NCBI RefSeq assembly: GCF_003347605.1
Contig: NZ_QDFZ01000001.1
Location: 186,001 to 250,000 of the forward strand
Reading direction: 5' to 3'
Origin: Chryseobacterium sp. KLBC 52
GTDB taxonomy: Bacteria > Bacteroidota > Bacteroidia > Flavobacteriales > Weeksellaceae
Length of the DNA: 64,000 nucleotides
Below the pieces are notes generated by a model. That model saw nothing but the letters and a program-made list of their open reading frames with translations. It made no database searches and was not told the DNA's origin. A program made the translations under genes and the position numbers. Below, piece after piece: positions 24,406 through 33,688 of the stretch. Position 1 is the first letter of the stretch, and every line of letters starts with the position of its first letter.

Positions 24406-25419
24406 ATGATTTTTGTAACGGGTGCTACCGGAATTCTGGGAAGAATAATTGTACTGGAACTTCTTAAAAGAGGGAAAAGTGTACGTGCTTCCAAACGACC
24501 GGGCAGCAATTTAAACGAAGTAAAGCATTCATACAGCTTTTATACGGAGAATCCTGACGATTTTTTTAATAAAATTGAATGGATTAACGTAGATTTTGAT
24601 GATCTCGATTCTTTAAAAACTGCACTGCAAGGTGTAGATGAGGTGTATCACTGTGCTGCAAAAGTAAGTTTTCATCCCAAAGATGAAAAAGAAATGTACC
24701 ATACCAATATCAAGGGTACAGAAAATCTTTTGTTTGCCTGCGAAGGATCAGACGTTAAAAAATTTCTCCATGTAAGTTCTGTTGCTGTTCTCGATAATTT
24801 CAATGAAAAAGGAGAACTGGACGAAGATTCTGACTTTAATCCGAAACTGGAACATTCTGCCTACGCCATCTCTAAGCATTTGTCCGAAATGGAAGCATGG
24901 AGAGCCTCTGCAGAAGGCCTGAATGTGGTGATCATCAATCCCGGAATGATTGTAGGAAGCGGAAACTGGAGTCAAAGCAGTGGTGAGCTTTTCTCAACCT
25001 TCGAAGACAATAGCTTTACTTTTTCAGGAGGCTCTGCCTACGTTGACGTAAGAGACGTTGCCAATACGGCTATCGGATTAATGGAAAATAACCTTTTCGG
25101 AGAACGTTTTATTATTGTTGCTGAAAATAACAGATATGCAGACCTTGCCAAACAGGTAAGAACCCGATTGGGACTTAAAGATGCAAGAATTCTTTCACAA
25201 TCTGTACTCAATATCGGAAGAGTAGCCAACACCCTTTTCGGATGGCTGATTCCCAAACTGAAGATGGTCACCAAATCAAATATTGAGGCCATCTCTTCAT
25301 TCAACACCATTTCCAATCAAAAAGTCAAAGAAAAGCTGAATTACCAGTTTATTCCTGTAAAAGAAAGTATAGACTTTCACCTGAACAATTATATTAACGA
25401 CAAAAAGCTGAAGAAATGA
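24406..25419 (+). CDS. NAD(P)-dependent epimerase/dehydratase (extended SDR)
   Basis: 337 residues. The nucleotide-binding motif TGATGILG (residues 5-12) is followed by the catalytic motif Y-A-I-S-K (about 154-158) and the NPGMIVG block. This is the extended SDR pattern shared by sterol-dehydrogenase-like and dihydroflavonol-reductase-like proteins. The substrate is unclear. The stop overlaps the start of the acyl-CoA ligase by 4 bp (ATGA), so the two are translated together; action on a lipid or acyl substrate is an inference from that pairing. Confidence 0.87.
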   Translation: MIFVTGATGILGRIIVLELLKRGKSVRASKRPGSNLNEVKHSYSFYTENPDDFFNKIEWINVDFDDLDSLKTALQGVDEVYHCAAKVSFHPKDEKEMYHTNIKGTENLLFACEGSDVKKFLHVSSVAVLDNFNEKGELDEDSDFNPKLEHSAYAISKHLSEMEAWRASAEGLNVVIINPGMIVGSGNWSQSSGELFSTFEDNSFTFSGGSAYVDVRDVANTAIGLMENNLFGERFIIVAENNRYADLAKQVRTRLGLKDARILSQSVLNIGRVANTLFGWLIPKLKMVTKSNIEAISSFNTISNQKVKEKLNYQFIPVKESIDFHLNNYINDKKLKK

Positions 25420-27185
25420 ATCTTGCAGAGGCAATTATCCTTAAAAATGTAGAAAAACATCCTATAAAAGCGGCCATCGGATTTAAAAAGAAAGATGCAG
25501 CCTGGAAAGAGCTGAGCTGGAAAAAATTCAGTGAAATTATTTTTAAAACAGCCAATGCTTTAAGAGAATCCGGAGTTCAGGAGAATGACAGAGTCGCTAT
25601 TTATTCAGACAATTCATCAGAATGGATGATCATGGATCTGGCTTCAATGGCTATCGGGGCAGTTACAGTACCCATTTATTCCACGAATAATGCTGAGCAG
25701 GCAGAACATATCATCAACGATTCCGGTGCTAAAGCCATTTTAGTAGGAAATCAGATGCAGTACGATGCCTGTCTTGAGTTTTTACATAAAGAAGAAAATA
25801 ACCTGGAAACGATTATTGTTTCCAAAAAAGCGGTTTGGATCAAGAAAGAATTCAACAGTTTTTATCTTGAAGATTTCATTGCAAAAGCTTCACCGGAACT
25901 GGAGATCTGTAAGAAAGAAAATGATGATATTGCTACATTAATCTATACTTCCGGAACTACCGGAATTCCAAAAGGAGTAATGCTTACCCATGGGAATTTC
26001 ATCAAAGCATTTGATTCACATTTTGAATTTTTTAAGTTTAAAAACTTTGAAGAAGAACTTTCATTAGCATTTTTACCTTTAAGCCATGTGTTTGAAAGAA
26101 GCTGGAGTTTACTTTGTTTATACGGTGGTGCCCGTGTGTACTTCCTTGAAGATCCGAAAAATGTCGCCAAAGCACTGGAAGAAGTAAAACCTACTGCCAT
26201 GTGTGCCGTACCGAGATTTTTCCAGAAAGTATATGCAGGCGTTTTGGAAAAAGCAGAAGAAGGTTCATCATTAAAGAAAAAAATCTTTGACTGGGCGCTT
26301 AAAACAGGTTGGGAAACTGCCGAATTAAGAAGAAATGAACAACCCATTCCTTTTGGATTAAAATTCAAAGATGCCATTGCAGACCGATTGGTTTTCAGTA
26401 AAATAAAAGAAAAAATGGGTGGCAGACTTTGGTTCTTACCTTGTGGTGGAGCTTCATTGTCACCGGAAGTGACCCGTTTCTTTGAATCAGTGGGCATTCA
26501 CGTGACTGTTGGATATGGATTAACGGAAACTACTGCTACCTTAACTCTTTTCCCTCTTACTCATTTTGAACATGGGACCAGTGGAAAACCACTTCCGGGA
26601 GTAGAAATGCGTATCGGAGAAAATGATGAAATCCAGGCCAGAGGGAATGGAATCATGAAAGGATACTACAATAAACCTGAAGAAACCCAGAAAGTATTCA
26701 CAGAAGACGGATGGTTCAAAACCGGTGATGCCGGAAAATTTGATGATAAAGGAAACCTTATTATTACAGACAGAATCAAAGACCTGATGAAAACTTCCAA
26801 CGGAAAATACATCGCTCCGCAACAGATAGAAAACCTTCTGACCAACAATAATTTTATCCAGCAGATCATGCTGATTGCGGAAGGAAGACAATTTGTTTCA
26901 GCATTGATTGTTCCTAATTTTGAGTTTTTACAGGATTATATTAAAAAGAATAATATTCCTTTTACCAATTGGGAAGAGGCTGTAAAAAATGAAAAGATAG
27001 TTCATCTTTATAAAGAGAAAATAAAAGAATTACAGGATCATCTTGCAGACTATGAAAAAGTGAAGAAATTCACTTTAATGCCGGCAGAATTTGACATCAA
27101 TACAGGAGAAATCACTCCTACACTGAAAGTCAAAAGAAATGTAGTGATCAAAAAATATGCAGATATTATAGAGAAGATGTACTAA
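25416..27185 (+). CDS. Long-chain acyl-CoA ligase (AMP-forming)
   Basis: 589 residues of the ANL superfamily. The P-loop YTSGTTGIPKG lies near 176-186, A5-type motif VGYGLTETTA near 366, and the hinge and A8 region FKTGDAGKFDDKG, DRIKDLMKTSNGKY near 433-466. The length fits bacterial long-chain fatty-acid CoA ligases. It activates fatty acids to acyl-AMP and then acyl-CoA. Coupled by a 4-bp overlap with the SDR gene. Confidence 0.92.
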   Translation: MNLAEAIILKNVEKHPIKAAIGFKKKDAAWKELSWKKFSEIIFKTANALRESGVQENDRVAIYSDNSSEWMIMDLASMAIGAVTVPIYSTNNAEQAEHIINDSGAKAILVGNQMQYDACLEFLHKEENNLETIIVSKKAVWIKKEFNSFYLEDFIAKASPELEICKKENDDIATLIYTSGTTGIPKGVMLTHGNFIKAFDSHFEFFKFKNFEEELSLAFLPLSHVFERSWSLLCLYGGARVYFLEDPKNVAKALEEVKPTAMCAVPRFFQKVYAGVLEKAEEGSSLKKKIFDWALKTGWETAELRRNEQPIPFGLKFKDAIADRLVFSKIKEKMGGRLWFLPCGGASLSPEVTRFFESVGIHVTVGYGLTETTATLTLFPLTHFEHGTSGKPLPGVEMRIGENDEIQARGNGIMKGYYNKPEETQKVFTEDGWFKTGDAGKFDDKGNLIITDRIKDLMKTSNGKYIAPQQIENLLTNNNFIQQIMLIAEGRQFVSALIVPNFEFLQDYIKKNNIPFTNWEEAVKNEKIVHLYKEKIKELQDHLADYEKVKKFTLMPAEFDINTGEITPTLKVKRNVVIKKYADIIEKMY

Positions 27186-27286
27186 AATTTTTTTGACCTC
27201 CTGTTTTCACGTCAATCACAACTGAAGATGTGAAAATTCAAAGAATTTTTGACAGGTTGGTTCAAAATAATGACTTAAATTAAACT

Positions 27287-28345
27287 ATGACAACACAAGA
27301 TTTTATAGGAAAAGAAAATTTCATCATTCATACCCAAACGGTTTCAGAAAGCTGTCCGTCTAATATTGCCCTGATTAAATACTGGGGGAAATATGCTGAT
27401 CAGATTCCTGCAAACCCAAGTATCAGCTATACTTTAAACCATTGTAAAACCAATACTTCAATGGAGTTTATTGCAAATGAGCCTTTTTCAGTGCAGACTT
27501 TCCTGGCTGGAAATGAAGAAGTGAAGTTTGCCGAAAAAATTGAAAAATATTTCAGAAATATAGAGCAGTATCTTCCGTGGATTTTAAAAGGGAAATATAT
27601 TATCAGAACAGAGAATACATTTCCACACAGTTCCGGGATTGCCAGCTCAGCTTCAGGATTTGGAGCTATTGCAAAATGTCTTATGGCATTGGATGCTTCG
27701 TTTACGGAAAAAATTTCTGAGGAAGAATCTTTGAGAAAAGCTTCATTTTTAGCAAGATTAGGAAGTGGAAGTGCGTGCAGAAGCTTATATAACGGTCTTG
27801 TTGTATGGGGAAAAACTGATGAGGTAACTGGAAGCTCAGACTTGTTCGGAGTACAGTATCCAGATACCGAAATTCATGAAGTTTTCAAAAACTTTAATGA
27901 TTGGGTATTGTTAATTCATGAAGGACAGAAAAGTGTTTCTTCAACAGTAGGACACGGTTTGATGAATAGCAATCCTTATGCAGAAAGAAGATTCCAGGAA
28001 GCGAGGGAAAACTTTGTCCCCATGAAAGAGATCCTGAAAAATGGTGATATGGAACGTTTTATCAAGTTGGTAGAACATGAGGCACTTACATTACATGCAA
28101 TGATGATGATGAGTGATCCTGCTTTTATTCTGATGAAAACAGGAACATTGGAAGTCATCAATAAAATCTGGGATTTCAGAAGAGAAACCGGTCTTCCTTT
28201 ATTCTTTACACTGGATGCAGGAGCTAATGTTCACCTTCTGTTCCCGACTAATGGCTCTGAAGAACAGATCAAAACCTTTATTGAAGCTGAATTATTACAA
28301 CATACTCAGAAAAATGGAGTAGTGAAGGATGTGATGAAATTTTAA
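27287..28345 (+). CDS. mvaD: Diphosphomevalonate decarboxylase
   Basis: 352 residues of the GHMP kinase superfamily. The first block, CPSNIALIKYWGK (near residue 25), and HSSGIASSASGFGA (about 112-125) carry the substrate- and ATP-binding signature of MvaD; ARLGSGSACRS follows (about 158-168). It makes isopentenyl diphosphate from mevalonate diphosphate, so this organism uses the mevalonate route, as do other flavobacteria. No other pathway gene is in the window. The gene ends in the bidirectional terminator at 28368. Confidence 0.95.
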   Translation: MTTQDFIGKENFIIHTQTVSESCPSNIALIKYWGKYADQIPANPSISYTLNHCKTNTSMEFIANEPFSVQTFLAGNEEVKFAEKIEKYFRNIEQYLPWILKGKYIIRTENTFPHSSGIASSASGFGAIAKCLMALDASFTEKISEEESLRKASFLARLGSGSACRSLYNGLVVWGKTDEVTGSSDLFGVQYPDTEIHEVFKNFNDWVLLIHEGQKSVSSTVGHGLMNSNPYAERRFQEARENFVPMKEILKNGDMERFIKLVEHEALTLHAMMMMSDPAFILMKTGTLEVINKIWDFRRETGLPLFFTLDAGANVHLLFPTNGSEEQIKTFIEAELLQHTQKNGVVKDVMKF

Positions 28346-28367
28346 ATAAGAATAAATATTCAATAGG

Positions 28368-28390
28368 AGTGGGCTTTAGCCCACTTTTTT
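28368..28390. terminator. Bidirectional terminator from the dispersed repeat
   Basis: AGTGGGCT and AGCCCACT pair around TT, followed by TTTTTT on the plus strand and A-rich sequence on the other side. The flank ATTCAATAGG shows it belongs to the hairpin family found at 373, 33505, 34530 and 44472. It overlaps the last bases of the endonuclease-like gene. Confidence 0.8.
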
Positions 28391-29471
28391 AATCCTCAGT
28401 AACAACAGTTTCCCGTTCTCCATCTTCTTTCTTTCCTTCCTCTATCATGATTTCAGCCTCTGCTTTTTCTTCAACAGTTGCTGTTTCTATAAGCTCTTCC
28501 TGTTCATTATTGTGATGATCTATAAAAAACTCGCAGTATACCGGAAGGTGGTCTGAACCAAAATTTTCCAAGGTCTTCAGCTGTTTAATAAAAATATCTT
28601 CACTGTGAAACATCAGGTCAATAGGAAACCTTAAAAGACGGTATTTCGCATGAAAGGTAGAAACAAAAGAATGCCCGATTCTGGGATCTATAAGATGACT
28701 CGTTTTTCTGAAAAGTACAGATGATCTCGACCATGCAACATTATTGAAGTCACCTACCACTATAACAGGTTTTTTGATGTCTTTCACACATTTGGCTGTG
28801 CTTAGAAGATCGCCGTCTCTTTCCTTTGAGGTTTCTTCTTCTGTAGGACTCGGTGGAGGCGGGTGTACCCCAAAGAAAACAAAAGAAAAACCATCAGCTG
28901 TTTTCATGTGGATCTCAATACTCGGAATATCATCAGCCACAAAATAATGAGTCTTTGCTTCTTTGATTTCAATTCTGGAATAAAAATGCATGCCGTAGGT
29001 ATTTTCAAGAGTTACCTTATGTTGATAAGCATATTCTTTTTCTAAAGATCTCAAGGCTTTTTCCCAGTCACCATTACTTTCCATAGTCATGAAAAAATCA
29101 GGATTATATTTTTTAACAAGGCTAATGAATTTCTCATACTCTTTATTGAACTGATAAACATTGGCAGAAATAAAATGCAGTTTATCAGAGGACCTGTGGC
29201 GTTGTCGGTGTTTTTTTACGGGATAAAAATGGGTGTATCTGATCAATGTTTGACCGTGATGAATAAACATAACCAACAGAAGGCCCTGGTAATACCAGAA
29301 ATATTCTGTAGAATCTGTAAAAAAACCTAATATAAAAGTGAAAAAGATAAGATAAGTGACCTGTATTTTAGCAAATTCCGGAACTCTGAATATCCAGTGA
29401 GAATGCTGAATTTTTGGTAATATTGTCATGACCAGAAGAAGTATGGCCAGAATCAGGTAAATAATCCACAT
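28389..29471 (-). CDS. Membrane-anchored endonuclease/exonuclease/phosphatase protein
   Basis: 360 residues. Three hydrophobic segments fill the first 85 residues. The EEP catalytic domain follows (about 100-325): ISANVYQFN, a metal-binding glutamate in FMTMESNGDW, VVGDFNNVAWS, and the terminal SDHLPVYCEF with catalytic histidine. Members of this membrane-linked group are often called EEP family hydrolases; they may cleave nucleic acid or sugar phosphates. The C-terminal 40 residues are strongly acidic. The start is the ATG at 29471. The preceding gene region is divergent. Confidence 0.82.
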   Translation of the reverse strand: MWIIYLILAILLLVMTILPKIQHSHWIFRVPEFAKIQVTYLIFFTFILGFFTDSTEYFWYYQGLLLVMFIHHGQTLIRYTHFYPVKKHRQRHRSSDKLHFISANVYQFNKEYEKFISLVKKYNPDFFMTMESNGDWEKALRSLEKEYAYQHKVTLENTYGMHFYSRIEIKEAKTHYFVADDIPSIEIHMKTADGFSFVFFGVHPPPPSPTEEETSKERDGDLLSTAKCVKDIKKPVIVVGDFNNVAWSRSSVLFRKTSHLIDPRIGHSFVSTFHAKYRLLRFPIDLMFHSEDIFIKQLKTLENFGSDHLPVYCEFFIDHHNNEQEELIETATVEEKAEAEIMIEEGKKEDGERETVVTED

Positions 29472-29580
29472 ATAAAAACTCTGAAATAATTTTGATTACA
29501 ATTTAAGAAAAATGATTTTTAAAATTTGTTAATCTATTTAAATTTTATTTTATCTATTTTTATTTCTTAAAATCCATCAT

Positions 29581-30021
29581 ATGAAAAAAATGGCCGGTAT
29601 TCTTCTGCTTGTGAGTATTTCAGTTTTTGGTCAGCAAAATCAGGATATTGAAAAACCTATCCGTAACCTGTTTCTGGGCATGAAAAATGCAGATCCGGAA
29701 TTGGTAAAATCAGCTTTTGCGGAGAATGCAGTGCTTCAAACCATCACAAAAGACGGTTCTGTGAAAAGTGATAGTATACATGATTTTGTTACTTCAGTTT
29801 CTAAGTTTCCAAAGGGAGATTTGGAAGAAAGAATTATCGTAGAAGCCATTCATACAGACGGAAATCTGGCAAGCGTGTTTACGCCTTACTCTTTTTATTT
29901 CAAAGGAAAATTATCACATTGCGGAGCTAATAGTTTTCAACTGGTGAAGCAGAATAGCGAATGGAAAATTCAGTATATTATTGATACCAGAAGAAAAGAT
30001 AACTGTAAAGAAATACAATAA
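29581..30021 (+). CDS. Secreted NTF2/SnoaL-like protein
   Basis: 146 residues with a signal peptide ending at FGQQ (about residue 19). The rest has the layout of the NTF2-like fold (IRNLFLGMKNADPELVKSAFAENAVLQTITKDG...), with VFTPYSFYFKGK and WKIQYIIDTR at the end. It has no obvious catalytic dyad. It lies just upstream of the VOC gene on the same strand (31-bp gap), so they may be co-transcribed. Confidence 0.75.
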   Translation: MKKMAGILLLVSISVFGQQNQDIEKPIRNLFLGMKNADPELVKSAFAENAVLQTITKDGSVKSDSIHDFVTSVSKFPKGDLEERIIVEAIHTDGNLASVFTPYSFYFKGKLSHCGANSFQLVKQNSEWKIQYIIDTRRKDNCKEIQ

Positions 30022-30052
30022 TAGAATTAAGAAGTAGATTAAAATTAAAAAA

Positions 30053-30430
30053 ATGAAAATCCATCATATCGCCATCATCTGTTCAGATTATGCCGTTTCA
30101 AAAAAGTTTTATACGGAAATTTTAGATCTGAATATCATCCGTGAAGTATACCGCGAAGAAAGACAGTCTTATAAACTTGATCTTGCTATAGGAGATCATT
30201 ATGTGATTGAGCTGTTTTCCTTTCCCGATCCTCCCCAACGGCCGTCACGTCCCGAAGCATGTGGTTTAAGGCATCTCGCTTTCTCGGTAGAAAATGTCAC
30301 TGAAAAACGAAATGAGCTGGTAGCAAAAGGATTAATCTGTGAAGAAATACGCATAGACGAATTCACCGGGAAAGAATTTTTCTTTACCCAGGACCCCGAC
30401 CAGCTGCCGTTAGAGTTCTATGAAATGTAA
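30053..30430 (+). CDS. VOC-family protein (glyoxalase-like, YaeR type)
   Basis: 125 residues, a single VOC (bleomycin/glyoxalase) unit pair. Metal-ligand-like residues are the histidine in IHHIAIICSDY near residue 5, a glutamate in YVIELFSFP (about 54), the histidine in GLRHLAFSV, and a glutamate near the C-terminus (LEFYEM). The family includes YaeR/SMU1112c-like proteins of unknown specificity. It lies convergent to the DUF1634 gene, four bases from its stop. Confidence 0.85.
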   Translation: MKIHHIAIICSDYAVSKKFYTEILDLNIIREVYREERQSYKLDLAIGDHYVIELFSFPDPPQRPSRPEACGLRHLAFSVENVTEKRNELVAKGLICEEIRIDEFTGKEFFFTQDPDQLPLEFYEM

Positions 30431-30433
30431 AAA

Positions 30434-30817
30434 TTAGTGCGCGTAACCTGCAAAGAAACTCACCGCCATAATCGCTAAAACAATAGAAGAAATGACTACA
30501 TATACGTAGTCTTTTTCTTTTAAATAGCCTATTAAAGCGAAAACAATTCTCATCAGAGGTGTGAAGATCAGCAAAAGAATACCCAGCTGAATGATAGCTG
30601 TACCTTCTCCTTTACATAGAGAATCCCAGAAATGTCCCCAGACCTTTTCAGAAGAAGTACCTACCACAAGGCTGGTATATTTTTCGGGCATTTTAAAACC
30701 TTCGAAAAATAACTTGATAAAACCGATCAATGATGTAGCCACAGACAGAATAACACCCAGTCTCAGAAGATTTCCTACCGAACGGTTCAGATCTACATCT
30801 GTAAAATTCTTTTTCAT
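30434..30817 (-). CDS. DUF1634 membrane protein
   Basis: 127 residues with three membrane segments (about 16-33, 75-93, 103-124). DUF1634 proteins are regularly found next to TauE/SafE exporters, and here the ATG overlaps the exporter stop (TAATG). It is probably a subunit or accessory of that transporter. No catalytic role is known. Confidence 0.87.
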   Translation of the reverse strand: MKKNFTDVDLNRSVGNLLRLGVILSVATSLIGFIKLFFEGFKMPEKYTSLVVGTSSEKVWGHFWDSLCKGEGTAIIQLGILLLIFTPLMRIVFALIGYLKEKDYVYVVISSIVLAIMAVSFFAGYAH

Positions 30818-31647
30818 TATCTGAAGCTTTTGTTGATACCGTTATACATCATGTAAATTGAAAGAATGGTAATCACAATGGCAAAAAATACTTTTAATTT
30901 TTTGGTCTTGGATACCATCAGGGTTTTTGATCCGATAAAACTTCCGATGACAACTCCTATCAATACAGGAGCTACAATTACCGGAATAATTTCACCTCTC
31001 TGGAAATAGATCAGGGCACTGGCTACTGCCGTTACTCCAATCATGAAATTACTGGTAGTGGTAGATACTTTGAAAGGAAGTTTCATCATATTGTCCATCG
31101 CCAATACTTTTAAAGCACCGGAACCAATTCCTAAAAGCCCGGACATTGCCCCTGCAAACATCATCATCAAAAACCCAGGTACGGTATTTCTTGCAGAATA
31201 GCTTTTCAAAATACCTTTATCAGGGAATGTTCCGTACAATTTCAGTTTCTCTTCAAGACTTCCTTTCACCAAAGGTTCCTGATGATCCGGTTTTCCTTTA
31301 AGATTTAAAATAACTGTTAGAAGAAGAATACTTGCGAAAATAATTCCGATGGTATTAGGGTTAAGCATTCCTGAAACCAGGGCTCCAATAATTGCGCCTG
31401 CGGTGGTGGCTATTTCGAGAAACATCCCGATTCTCATGTTGGTAAAACCTTCTTTTACGAAAGCTACAGCCGCACCGGAAGATGTTCCGATCACAGAGAT
31501 GAGCGAAGCACCGATAGCATAATGCATTGGAACGCCAAAACCTAGCGTTAATAAAGGAATGATGATAACTCCTCCTCCTAAACCCGTAAGTGAACCTAAA
31601 AGACCCGCCGAAATTGCGCCAAGGAAGAGTATGATGATTTCTGACAT
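30817..31647 (-). CDS. TauE/SafE-family permease
   Basis: 276 residues with about eight membrane segments and the two glycine-rich repeats GLLGSLTGLGGGVIIIPLL (about 15-33) and GAMSGLLGIGSGALKVLAM (near 166-184). This family exports sulfite, sulfoacetate or other organosulfonates. Together with the DUF1634 gene, which it overlaps by one base, it forms a two-gene unit. The substrate is not known. Confidence 0.87.
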   Translation of the reverse strand: MSEIIILFLGAISAGLLGSLTGLGGGVIIIPLLTLGFGVPMHYAIGASLISVIGTSSGAAVAFVKEGFTNMRIGMFLEIATTAGAIIGALVSGMLNPNTIGIIFASILLLTVILNLKGKPDHQEPLVKGSLEEKLKLYGTFPDKGILKSYSARNTVPGFLMMMFAGAMSGLLGIGSGALKVLAMDNMMKLPFKVSTTTSNFMIGVTAVASALIYFQRGEIIPVIVAPVLIGVVIGSFIGSKTLMVSKTKKLKVFFAIVITILSIYMMYNGINKSFR

Positions 31648-31698
31648 ACTACAAATAATACTACAAATATAAAATTATTGTAGTAGTCTGCCAAACAT

Positions 31699-31727
31699 TT
31701 GAAAAAGATAAATTTAACGTATTTTTG
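31699..31727 (+). promoter_or_regulatory. Promoter of the DUF1543-purK unit, near-leaderless
   Basis: TTG at 31699-31701, 18 bp, and TATTTTTG at 31720-31727 match the flavobacterial consensus. The ATG follows five bases after the -7 element, which places the transcript start at or next to the start codon. Confidence 0.6.
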
Positions 31728-31732
31728 TATGC

Positions 31733-32296
31733 ATGAAAAATGAATTGAAATTATTTTATGTCATCCTCGGGGCAACACCCAAAGGCAGAAATATAGAGCA
31801 GCACGATGTTTTCTTCGGAATAGCGGAGAATCTGAAAGATCTGATTCCTGATATGAAAGAATTTTGGAAGGAAGCAGAAGGAAAAATTCACCTGGATTGT
31901 TACCAGGAAGTGAGATTTGCAGACGGGTACAAGGTGCAGATTGTAGAAAAGGGAGAGAAAACATCAGAAAACCAGTTGTTTTTTCTGAATCTAGGAGGTT
32001 ATAAGCCAGGTTTCTTTGAAGAATTTCATGAGCAGCACTTAATGGTAGGGCAGTCTATGGGGGAGATTATAAAAAGAGCAAAAGCTACAGAATTCTATCA
32101 GACTATGGGTTTTGAAGGTGCAGTAAGCCATATTGATGATAAGCATGGAGTGGATATTGATGATATTTTCAATGTAAATGATATCCTTCCTGCCTATATG
32201 AAAGAAAAATATGCGATCATTCTTCAAAAGTCTGATGAAGAAAATCAGGAGAACCCAATGGGGCTAGGCTATTTAAAAATTGATAAAATTCAATAA
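31733..32296 (+). CDS. DUF1543 protein
   Basis: 187 residues; family DUF1543 by the opening LKLFYVILGATPKGRNIEQHD and the motif FFLNLGGY, followed by HDVFFGIAE-like (near residues 24-32). No function is known. It is the first gene of a unit with purK (24-bp gap), so it may share purine-linked regulation, or simply be co-transcribed. Its promoter is so close to the ATG that the message may be leaderless. Confidence 0.85.
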   Translation: MKNELKLFYVILGATPKGRNIEQHDVFFGIAENLKDLIPDMKEFWKEAEGKIHLDCYQEVRFADGYKVQIVEKGEKTSENQLFFLNLGGYKPGFFEEFHEQHLMVGQSMGEIIKRAKATEFYQTMGFEGAVSHIDDKHGVDIDDIFNVNDILPAYMKEKYAIILQKSDEENQENPMGLGYLKIDKIQ

Positions 32297-32320
32297 GAGT
32301 AAATCTAATAAAAATAAAAA

Positions 32321-33433
32321 ATGAAAATAGGAATTCTGGGAGGCGGACAGCTGGGAAGAATGTTGATACAAAGCGCACTGAAGTATGATGATGAGTTTTA
32401 TACTCTCGATCCGGCTTCCGATGCACCATGTCATAATATCTCGTATTTTACACAGGGAAATTTCAATGACTATGAAACGGTTTTGAACTTCGGAAAAGAT
32501 AAAGATGTAGTAACCATTGAAATAGAACACGTAAATGCTGATGCACTGGCAGAACTTGAAAAACAGGGAATAAAAGTGGTTCCCAATGCCAATATCATCA
32601 AAACAATTCAGCAAAAAATCCTTCAGAAAGAATTTTATAAAGCTCATGATATTCCAAGCCCGGAATTTCAGGTGGTATGGAACAGTGATGAAAAGATCAT
32701 CATGCCTTTGCCATTTGTTCAGAAGATGAATACTGGTGGATATGACGGAAAAGGAGTACAGGTAATTAAAACGGAAGAAGATTATCAACATTTGTGGACA
32801 GAAGCTTCTGTGATTGAAAGTCTTGTAGACATTGAAAAAGAACTTTCGGTAATTGTCGCGAGAAATGAAAAAGGAGAAACCAATATTTTCCCGGTAACAG
32901 AAATGGTAGCTGATCCAAAGCTGAATCTTTTGGATTTCAATGTATGTCCGGTTCTTCTGACAGAAGATGTTCAGAACCAGATTGATTCCATTACTGAGAA
33001 ATTTTTAGCAGCTGTAAATTCTCCGGGATTATTTGCCATCGAGTTATTCCTTGATAAAGAAGGAAAAGTATGGGTGAATGAGACCGCTCCAAGACTCCAT
33101 AATTCAGGGCACCAGAGCCAGGAAGGAAATACCAACTCGCAATTTGAGCAGATGTACCGTGTGGTGAAAAACTTACCTTTAGCGGATACCGATGCTATCA
33201 CTTATAGCGGAATGCTGAACCTGGTAGGAGCAGAAGGCTACGCCGGAAAAGTAGTGTATGAAGGAATGGATGATGTTCTTAAGCTTCCTGAAACTTACAT
33301 TCATTTATATGGAAAAACAGAAACCAAACCGGGAAGAAAAATGGGACATATCAATGTTCTTGCAGATTCCAGGGAAGAGCTGATGGAAAAGCTTGTACAG
33401 GTGAAAGGAATGGTAAGAGTGATTGCTGAGTAA
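32321..33433 (+). CDS. purK: 5-(carboxyamino)imidazole ribonucleotide synthase
   Basis: 370 residues of the ATP-grasp family. It opens with IGILGGGQLGRML, and carries MNTGGYDGKGVQV (about 137-149) and the C-terminal NETAPRLHNSGH block. It carboxylates AIR at N5 using ATP and bicarbonate in purine synthesis; the mutase partner PurE lies 5.3 kb downstream in the window and not in the same operon. The terminator at 33451 closes it. Confidence 0.95.
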   Translation: MKIGILGGGQLGRMLIQSALKYDDEFYTLDPASDAPCHNISYFTQGNFNDYETVLNFGKDKDVVTIEIEHVNADALAELEKQGIKVVPNANIIKTIQQKILQKEFYKAHDIPSPEFQVVWNSDEKIIMPLPFVQKMNTGGYDGKGVQVIKTEEDYQHLWTEASVIESLVDIEKELSVIVARNEKGETNIFPVTEMVADPKLNLLDFNVCPVLLTEDVQNQIDSITEKFLAAVNSPGLFAIELFLDKEGKVWVNETAPRLHNSGHQSQEGNTNSQFEQMYRVVKNLPLADTDAITYSGMLNLVGAEGYAGKVVYEGMDDVLKLPETYIHLYGKTETKPGRKMGHINVLADSREELMEKLVQVKGMVRVIAE

Positions 33434-33450
33434 TATCAGTTTAAAATAAT

Positions 33451-33488
33451 AAAAGTGAGCTGTTTTATCATTAAAACAGCTCACTTTT
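33451..33488 (+). terminator. Terminator of purK
   Basis: AAAAGTGAGCTGTTTTA and TAAAACAGCTCACTTTT form a perfect 17-bp stem with loop TCAT, followed by ATTTTG. Confidence 0.85.
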
Positions 33489-33504
33489 ATTTTGTTTTGA
33501 ACTC

Positions 33505-33672
33505 ATTCAATAGGAATGGGTTTTAACCCGTTTATTTATAAATGATTATAGATTCAATTGGCTTTGGTCAAGACTTAATTTTAGGTTTCGGCTAAAGTCA
33601 AATGTATTCATATTTTTTATATCGGACTCCCTTCGACTACGCTCAGGATAATAGCCTGATTCTATTGATAAT
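33505..33672. repeat. Dispersed hairpin repeat, compound copy
   Basis: ATTCAATAGG and the palindrome GGGTTTTAACCC, then GATTCAATTGGCTTTGGTCA, TTTCGGCTAAAG, and the segment CTTCGACTACGCTCAGGATA. It carries modules shared with 34530-34726 and 44472-44596, in part on the opposite strand. The last module resembles a phrase common in flavobacterial intergenic DNA. No ORF. Confidence 0.7.
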
Positions 33673-33688
33673 GTAATTGCTTTTACGA

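Noticed and set aside
25943..26497. Minus-strand open frame of 184 codons
   Set aside because: Antisense to the acyl-CoA ligase gene; composition is that of a reversed coding strand.
32273..32791. Minus-strand open frame of 172 codons
   Set aside because: Antisense to purK and unrelated to any family.
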